Shown: in pieces, positions 27,440 to 64,000 of the stretch
Numbering within the stretch: position 1 is the first letter of the stretch
How the letters are laid out: each line of letters starts with the position of its first letter
Source: Lycocorax pyrrhopterus obiensis
Taxonomy: Eukaryota; Chordata; Aves; Passeriformes; Paradisaeidae
NCBI GenBank assembly: GCA_014706295.1
Contig: JACSVZ010000006.1
Location: forward strand, 27,744,629-27,808,628
Length of the DNA stretch: 64,000 nucleotides
Direction: 5' to 3'
Notes under the pieces: generated by a model
Database searches by the model: none
Told to the model about the DNA's origin: nothing
The model's input: only the letters and a program-made list of their open reading frames with translations
Translations under genes and position numbers: made by a program

Positions 27440-28733
27440 ATTTTAATATATTACATTTATTTCTACATAAAGAGGCTATAAATACTGTATATGCCTTATA
27501 TTCATGGTTCCCAGCATTTGACATTATAGTAAGTACAAACAAAAAATACTTATAAAAATACAAAAAGAACTCAGTAGAAATAGCTTTACATTTTAAAATC
27601 TTGTAGTCCTCATTGTGTCTATCAATAGAGTTCTGGGACTACAAGAGCACAGGTAAGAAGTTGTCCAACAATCAGGCACAATTTCATCACTCGGAGAAGA
27701 TCAGAGCTGCCATGAAACCAGCCACGGATTCCCAAGGCTACATAAACTGAGATCTCTGCCACTGCAAACAGACTTTGAGTTTTCAAAGTGAAAGAGTCAG
27801 ACCTAAATCTGAGGGAGGGGGGATGAGATGAGAGGTAGGGAGCCCTTAGGATGCCCCACCAGAACCACAGAGCTTCCTGTGGTCCTAGGGTAAATGACAT
27901 TGCCTTTTCTCCCTGCTGCAGGTGGTGATTTGGGGGGAGGGGAATATTTTCTGCAGCAGTTTCAGGCAGCTCAGAGGCAGGCATTTGATGTGAGTCAAGG
28001 CTGCTAGGGATGAAAGAGGAGCAGAGCCATCCTCAGAGGTCAGGCATGGCCCTGCCATTTGAGTCCCATCCCTTGGCTCAATTCTCTGCCTTCTCCCTAC
28101 TAACCAACTTCACTGAGAAAATGCAGCTCATGAGGACTTGTACAGCAGCCTTTTTCCTCTGCCAAGGACAGAGACCATCACCCTCACCTATATTTAGCCC
28201 AGCCTATGTTTAGTCTCAGGCCATCAGTGAGTGCCAGAGCCTTGAGCTGGAGGTTCCTTTTTTTGTTTGTGAAGGTACAAGCAAGGAATAACTCTGAGAA
28301 ACAAGAAGCCAGTGCCGTGCTGTTTCCTTCCTGGAGTCCAGCCACAAGGGGAAAAACAAACAAAAAAACCCCCACAAAAGCAGGGATGTGCCATTATTTC
28401 GTACAAGTAGAAACATTTAAGTTGAATGCCGTGATACTGCCTGCATCAGGCAGATGTTCCACATATCATCAGGGTCAGCTCCTGCCATGGGGTTGGCACA
28501 GCCCACACACCGCGGCTGGGGCTTTGCACCCTCACCACCAGCGTCTCTTGAGGAAAGAACCCCAGCCTGGCACGGCGCAGTTTTGCTGCCAGATGCTTCT
28601 GCATCATCTTCAGGAAAAATAAATGTCTTTTCTTAGTCCCATGGATGCCATCTTTCAATACATCAAACCTGAATACCACCAGCCCAGGCAACGAAGGCAC
28701 ATCCCAGGGGGAGCTGGAGCTGCCAGCTTCACC
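27440..28733 (-). other. KDR: Probable KDR 3' UTR
   Basis: The sequence after the stop has no coding signal or obvious transposon and becomes very A/T-rich toward 27420-27480, as is common in regulated 3' UTRs. The lower boundary is inferred from an AATAAA on the minus strand at 27461-27456, followed by a T/G-rich stretch near 27405-27380. A second AATAAA at 27179-27174 would give a UTR about 0.3 kb longer. Confidence 0.55.
27456..27461 (-). terminator. Candidate polyadenylation signal of KDR
   Basis: AATAAA on the minus strand, 1.27 kb past the stop codon, with a T/G-rich stretch about 60 nt further on that could serve as the downstream element. The alternative AATAAA at 27179-27174 cannot be excluded from sequence alone. 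Confidence 0.45.
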
Positions 28734-58308
<29,575 letters not shown>

Positions 58309-58374
58309 CCCGCGGCCGCCGGGGCTGCGGGGCGCGAAGCGAGCCCTCTGCCCGACGGCAGCCGCGCCGCGTCC

Positions 58375-58463
58375 AGCCGAGCCGAGTCAAGCCGAGCCGA
58401 ACGGAGCCGAGCCGAGCCGAGCCGAGCCGAGCCGAGCCGAGCCGAGCCGAGCCGAGCCGAGCC
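58375..58463. repeat. (GCCGA)n pentanucleotide repeat just upstream of the KDR start codon
   Basis: Eleven perfect GCCGA units run from 58406 to 58460, flanked at 58375-58405 by imperfect copies. On the KDR strand the unit reads TCGGC. It sits 67-155 nt upstream of the ATG, so it is probably in the 5' leader or core promoter. Perfect short-unit repeats of this kind often vary in length between individuals. Confidence 0.92.
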
Positions 58464-58640
58464 GCTCCGCACGCCCCGCAGCGCCCGGCGGGATGCGGGA
58501 CCCCGGCGAGCGGCGCCGCCCCTCTTGTGCCCGGGGAGGGGCCCGGGGCCGAGCCCCCGCCCACCCCAGCACGGGTCCCGCCCTCTGTCCCGGCCCCGGA
58601 GCCCCCGGCGCATCCCGTCGGGATGCTCCGCTTCGGGTGA

Positions 58641-61600
58641 GCACTGGGAGCTCTCTCTCCTCCCTGCTCGGTGGCAGGAGGGCCTCAGCAGTAAAATTCA
58701 GAGTCTTCTGGCGCTTCATCGTGCTTTTATGGGGTTTCTGAAAATCCCCTCAACAGGGAAGATCCCAAAGGCCAGCCATATGAGGTCCTGCCAGTGAGAC
58801 ACAGCCATGTTCCTGCTGGCAGCGGCTGTACCCCCGGGTTGAAGTGTCTGGCAGCATCAGTGCTGAGTTCACACCATGGAGTCCCCCAGCCGTGTAGCAC
58901 GTACCCAACCACCCTGACTGGCCACATCACCGCCAATGGGATCCAACAAGTGCCTGCCAGAGCCACCCTTCCCACCCATCAGCATTCGCATCCTGCTCTC
59001 TGTGGGATGCTCCGCACGGCAGTAGCCATTGCCCTCTCACACCAAACGCTGGAATTTTTTCACAAAAACAAACCCCCCAACTGGAACTATACCTATTAAT
59101 CAAAATTATTAACTAGTAGCTGTTAAAGAGAAGTTTGTGAGGCAGTCCTTTGGGAAAAATAAACACATGGTTTATTAATGTGTTATCCATGCACATAATA
59201 TAAAGCCTCTGGGGGAGATAGATAGATCAGCAAAGAGAGGTATGTAGTTAAACAGGTAGATAATCAGGTACATAGAAACACACAGCTGTATACATAACTA
59301 TGCATGCATATACATATATGTACCTCTACATGCTACCTTTTCCTCTTTCCCTGCAAATCTGCATGGGAGCTTGTCCACAAATGACTAAGTTAATGAAGCA
59401 GTGATTTTATTTTGCATGCAATGCAATTCCAGCTGTTTTACTATACTGGGGAAAGAGTGTAATTTCCTTTGAAATTACACCCCTGTTGCTCACAGAAAGA
59501 TATAGGGAATGGGAGAAGCCAAAGTTTTCCTAGAGATCAAATAAAATCCGTGAAAAGTCAAATAAGACTCATGTGATTCAAGTGGCAGCAAGTCAGCACC
59601 ATGCAAATAAAACCTGTACTTGCTATTCTTATGAGCTCTTAAACCAGAGTATTGGCAGCCCTCATTAATACCCCCACCTCCATCATACTGCAGGTCAGGT
59701 CATTGGTATTGCTGAGTGATTTGGGGAGCTCTGGCAGTGAGTTCAACTACTGACCTTGCTGAAACTAGGCTGCATGTAAGGTTTCTGTGCTAGTGACAGA
59801 TACTTAGTGAAAACCAAAGGTACCTACTGCTAAAAAAAGCCACTTTTGGTAACTTTATTTGTGGTGATGCTGGTTTTGTTGGGTTTCACTATAAAGAGAA
59901 AAAAATTGGTAAGGGTTGGATGACCTGCAAGAAGTGTTTGCCTCAGAAGCAGTTTAAGTAGTCAACAAAGAAAATGAACTTATAGGAGTAAGTTAAAAAC
60001 TATTTATGTGAAATTGTTACAGGATCCGTAGAACACAGTAAAATCACTGGTAGCTCACTTTAATGCTTTCTGCATTCCTATGCAAGCTTCCAAAATGCAG
60101 CTGTAGAAAATACACCCTATATTGATTTTAACAAGTAACTTTTCTAGAATGTAGTCAGATGATGTGCAGCTACAGCTTACTGCAATACCACTTGGGCTCT
60201 GTTTTCATGCACAGTCATTGCTATTAAATGAGGGGTTTGGAGGGGGGTGGCTGCTTTCATTGTTGAAAATTCTTGTGGTGCATGAGCTTTATGGAAACAA
60301 ATACCCACTGTTTGCCCTAAGCATATCTAAGCCAAGATAGATGAATGCTAGCCCTCTACAGGCCCTTTGGCATTTGCCATGTCCCCTGCCTCCTTCTCCC
60401 CTGCAGCATCCTGAGGAAGGGAAGTAAAGAGAGGGGCTGACCCTTCAAACACACAAACCTGGTGAGTGCACACATTGAACTGAGCAGCTGGCAGCCAGGA
60501 TCCTACACTTTGTGACTGTAGTGCATCCACAGGGAACTGCACATTTCAAAAGCACAAAGTGTTTTTATCTCCCTGAGTGATCTCAATGAGATCTCAATTT
60601 TTACACAGTGCTTCCTAAATGGGACACGATCCTTCAGCACTTTACCTGTCTGTCAGTATAATCTTGGTAACTAGAATAATGCTGTAGGACCTGCTGCTTC
60701 ACTGTATGAAGTGCCATCCCTGTAGTGCCAGGGACATTTGTGGTACCAATGAGAACAAGAAGGCAACTTCTTTGAATGGAGCCCTAACCCCATAAACATT
60801 TAAGCACAAAAATAACTTTACTCTGAAGAGTCATTCAACAGATGCAGGACTTTTTATCTGATTCAAATTATTTATGTGGTGTTGGTGAGACTAATCCTCC
60901 AGGAAGATCAAATAAAAACTAGAGCCAAGTATCATTGAAAATGGTAAATGTTAGGGGAAAGTGGGAACTGGAAAAGATGTGAGGTGACTTTACCAACACA
61001 TGATGTATGATGTCATATGTACTTTGCTAAACTGATTTTTCTATTCTGAGCTTCAGTGGGACTTTTGCAAGTGGATTTTCACTGGAAGATGCCATGGGGA
61101 ACCTCTGAGAGAAGAATCAGCCGGAGCACAGAAGAAAGACAGTCACCTAAAATCCAAGTGAAAGATTCATGTAAATATAGTGCTACTGTGATAGCTATGG
61201 GACACAGATGTCTGATTGAAAAACCAAAACCCCAGCGATTTAAGGGATGGCAGCTTTCTCATCCAGCCTTTTAGGCTGTGATCTCTGCACAGCCTTTGTG
61301 CCATCCTTCAGACTTTTAGATTATCTTGCATAGCCCAGATTGCACCAGAGACTATCAGTGCTGAACCACAGGGAGCGAGTGAAAGAAGCCAAACATATTC
61401 ATGTAGTTCAGTGAGTACAGGATGGGATTTCCTCCCTCTCCAGAGACAGTGTGAATCTGGAAAAGTTCCTGGGATCTAAATCCAACATGCAATGGCTTCT
61501 AAAGATACTCTACCTTCTGCCTCAGCATTCTCACCTGCCTTGCATTACAGGAAAATCCATCAAGACTTTTTAAATCTGTTTTACTTCAAAAAAGTGCCTC

Positions 61601-62214
61601 TGCCTTGGCCAGACAGTAACAGCAAAGAAACGTGGGGCTAGAAGGAGCTCCATGAAACTTCAGCCATCCTGCCACACTGAGCAGATCTCAGCTCAGCATG
61701 AGACCAGACCTGGAGATTTGTGGGAGAACTGGTAGCTGACAGGCAGAATGCAGTCAAACCCTGTGCATCACTCTGTGCTTCATCAGATTGACTTCCAGTT
61801 CACACAGCATCTCCCAGAGCCCCTCGGAGAGCGGCTTCCATCCTGCAATCAGCGTGTTCCCAGTCCCTGGGCTTATCTTCCTCCTTCCCTGCAGCCTCTT
61901 TCTGCTGCAGCCTGCACGCAGGGGAAGCTCCGTGTCCACGAACGGTCCCTGGGAATGATCTGTGCAACGGGAGGGGGCACCGAGCCTTGCCTTGGCCAAA
62001 CAGGGCCCGCGAGCCTTTGTTTGTGCACCTGCTCCTCTGTTCGCCAAAAGCTCATTAAAAACAAGACACAAAGAAGCAGCAGAGGAACCGGACAAGTCCC
62101 CTCTCCTTTCCTCCCCGACCTGTCACGACTCCCCCAGGCTCTCTGGCTCTGTCAGGGCTTCCCGGGCAGCCCTGCCGAGGAGTCCGACTAGAGGACAGAG
62201 CAGCAGCAGCCAAG
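58641..62214. other. Intergenic upstream of KDR
   Basis: Upstream flank on the SRD5A3 side by known gene order. A TATA-like ATAAAAG on minus lies at about 58730. A GATA tetranucleotide run (GATAGATAGATC) lies near 59217-59228. No exon was recognised. Confidence 0.5.
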
Positions 62215-62290
62215 CGGCCCTTTGTTTGCTTAATTATTCAACTAACAACCTGGGGGGAGATAAGGGCTGGCCCTGGCAGCGCCGATTATG
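62215..62290. promoter_or_regulatory. FOX / homeobox / GATA motif cluster upstream of KDR
   Basis: TTTGTTTGCTTAATTATTC (62221-62239) combines a forkhead core and a TAATTA homeobox core; GAGATAAGGG (62257-62266) is a strong GATA site. The cluster is 3.9 kb upstream of the KDR ATG. Motifs this short occur by chance, so this is a candidate only. Confidence 0.3.
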
Positions 62291-64000
62291 TGCTTTCCTG
62301 CTCCTGTAGCTCAACAAGTTCGCAAGTGGTCAGCATCCCGTGCAGAATACATCTGGAATGCGGCAGCCGGCAGCTGTACTGCCTCCCGGTCACACCTCTG
62401 TGCCACAGCCACGGCTGCAAGCGCCTCAGCATCTAACGCAGGAGTGGGTGCTCCCTTCAGCTCTGCCTACATTGCAGATTGCACCACTGCAGCAGCCTGC
62501 AGCCTTGGCCCTAGTGTGGCTTTCATCAGGCATGCATCCCCAGCACACTGATAAACTTTGACGAGGCAGACATGGAAGTACATTTGAGATGCTGCTTCAA
62601 GAAAATGAGATGGCAGGCATTCATGTGAATGACACAGGAAATCAGAAATACGTTTACCACAACATGTATTTCATGTGTAGACCCCACAAAACATGTTGGT
62701 TTGCAAGGGGCATTGCAAAGGACAAAATCTAACCTTCCAGCTACAAATGAAATAATAACTGTCTCAGGTGAGAACAGATGTGGAAGTAGGAATGAGACAG
62801 CATAAACCCACTAATTTTCAGACAGAGTTGCCTGAAGGTAGAGGCTTGAATGCTTCTATTTTCAGAGTATGCCAAAAACCTTGACACCTTTGCTGGAATC
62901 TAGGGATGTGTGCTTTGTATTTGGCTTTGTCCATCTATAAACAGGAGGTGTGAGTTCAGTGTGCATGGACATCCCCAAAGCAGTTTTATTCTAGCTTGGC
63001 TGGGTGCTGCTGGTAACAAAACTGGAGGAGCAGGTTCATTCATGTCAAGCCCCAGACTAGTCTAAAGTGCCTTGGATATGTCTCTCCACTCCTGGGCGTG
63101 TAATTATGGTTGGAGGCATGTGGAATTTTAGGGACACACCTTTGAAAAACTCAATTTATTTCATTGTTTATTTGCTTGTCCCCATCGTGTCCTAAAACTC
63201 TGCATAACTACTCACACCAGGACAACAGGATCCTACACACCCTTCCTTGAAGGAGTTGTTTCTTTTTTTACCCTATCAAGTTGCTTTTTGCCACCGAACT
63301 CTTTGTGGGGAAAGGGCTTTGTGGAGAAGGGACAAATGCCTTTGTTGTTTTTGTGGCTGAAGTCTATGGAAATTTCTCTGCTGCTTGCAGCAGGAAGCAG
63401 CTCTGAAGCATCACTTTCTGAGCAGGAAGCAGAGGGTGCCTGGGGCCCCTGGTCAGTTTGGCTAATGGATGGGCAACTGGTGACAGGGACAAGCTACAGA
63501 TTCTTGTGCAGAAGTGGCATGCGATATTGTTTTTCCTTGCTGTTTTATTTTCATTCATTTTTTTTCCCTTGACTTTTCTTTTTCCTTTTCAGGGCTCAAA
63601 GTTAAAAGTCTCTAAAAAAAGTCTCAAAGCCTAAGTTGACAAAACTGCCAGAGAAGAACAAAATCCTTTTTTCCATTAGTTGCCTGGTGCAGCATGCTTT
63701 CACTGCATCCCCTCCTGTGAAGAGATTTGCATTCACAAGAATACCCTCATCTCCGTGCTGCAGGAATGGAAAGCAGCATCCTTAGGCACTTTGTCCAAAT
63801 GGCTGTGTTTTTACGTGAATTCCCTTAATATTCACTGAAGGAAAACAAGGGAGCAAGTATCACACTACCCACAAAGAAGGTCCTGGAGCAAAGACCTGGA
63901 TTCTGGACCTTGCACCTGCAAATATGGAAGGAGTTTGTTTGATGTGGAACAGCACCATCAGGAAATCTGAAATGGCCACCTGTTATGGCATGGTGTCTGA
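62291..64000. other. Intergenic upstream of KDR, nothing recognised
   Basis: No exon, RNA gene or transposon was recognised. The 62290-62560 part is moderately G+C-rich and opens frames on + by composition. Confidence 0.5.

Overview
The window is vertebrate nuclear DNA from a bird, most likely an oscine passerine. It holds CR1 LINE fragments with the avian octamer-type 3' tail, a small solo LTR, and a tRNA-Ile-derived SINE with a CR1 tail (about 7943-8092) of the TguSINE1 kind known from passerines. Coding sequence occurs only as short exons with GT-AG introns. Nothing prokaryotic is present: no operons, ribosome binding sites or CRISPR array.

One gene is certain. KDR (VEGFR2/FLK1) lies on the minus strand, with the ATG at 58308 and the stop codon at 28736-28734. 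I place 30 coding exons. Every junction keeps the frame, and the joined CDS is 4023 nt (1340 residues plus stop). It encodes a signal peptide, seven Ig-like domains, one transmembrane helix, a split tyrosine kinase with insert, and a tyrosine-containing tail. All catalytic residues and most signalling tyrosines are intact; the human Tyr996 equivalent is Cys, and the last 23 residues differ from the mammalian tail.

Layout. 1-27,170 is intergenic DNA downstream of KDR (the KIT side in the known avian and mammalian gene order). It contains a 2.3 kb degraded CR1 carrying a nested 305 bp solo LTR with a perfect 6 bp target duplication (2131-2435), an antisense CR1 (about 8955-9880), two more CR1 pieces near 16-17 kb, and a CpG-rich patch next to a double GATA site (22440-22870). 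About 27,440-28,733 is the probable KDR 3' UTR. 28,734-58,308 is KDR; its introns hold an LTR-like fragment (intron 21), a CR1 3' end (intron 20), older CR1-like sequence (intron 27) and a motif cluster in intron 10. About 57,700-58,640 is the CpG-island promoter, with a (GCCGA)n repeat in the presumed 5' leader. 58,640-64,000 is upstream intergenic DNA with no recognisable exon and one FOX/homeobox/GATA cluster near 62.2 kb.

I see no undescribed multi-gene system. The points most worth checking are variation within KDR (Tyr996 to Cys, the divergent C-terminus, a stop-free intron 28, intron-13 read-through that could make soluble receptor), the repeat and overlapping uORF at the start codon, the dated LTR-in-CR1 nest, and the candidate enhancers.
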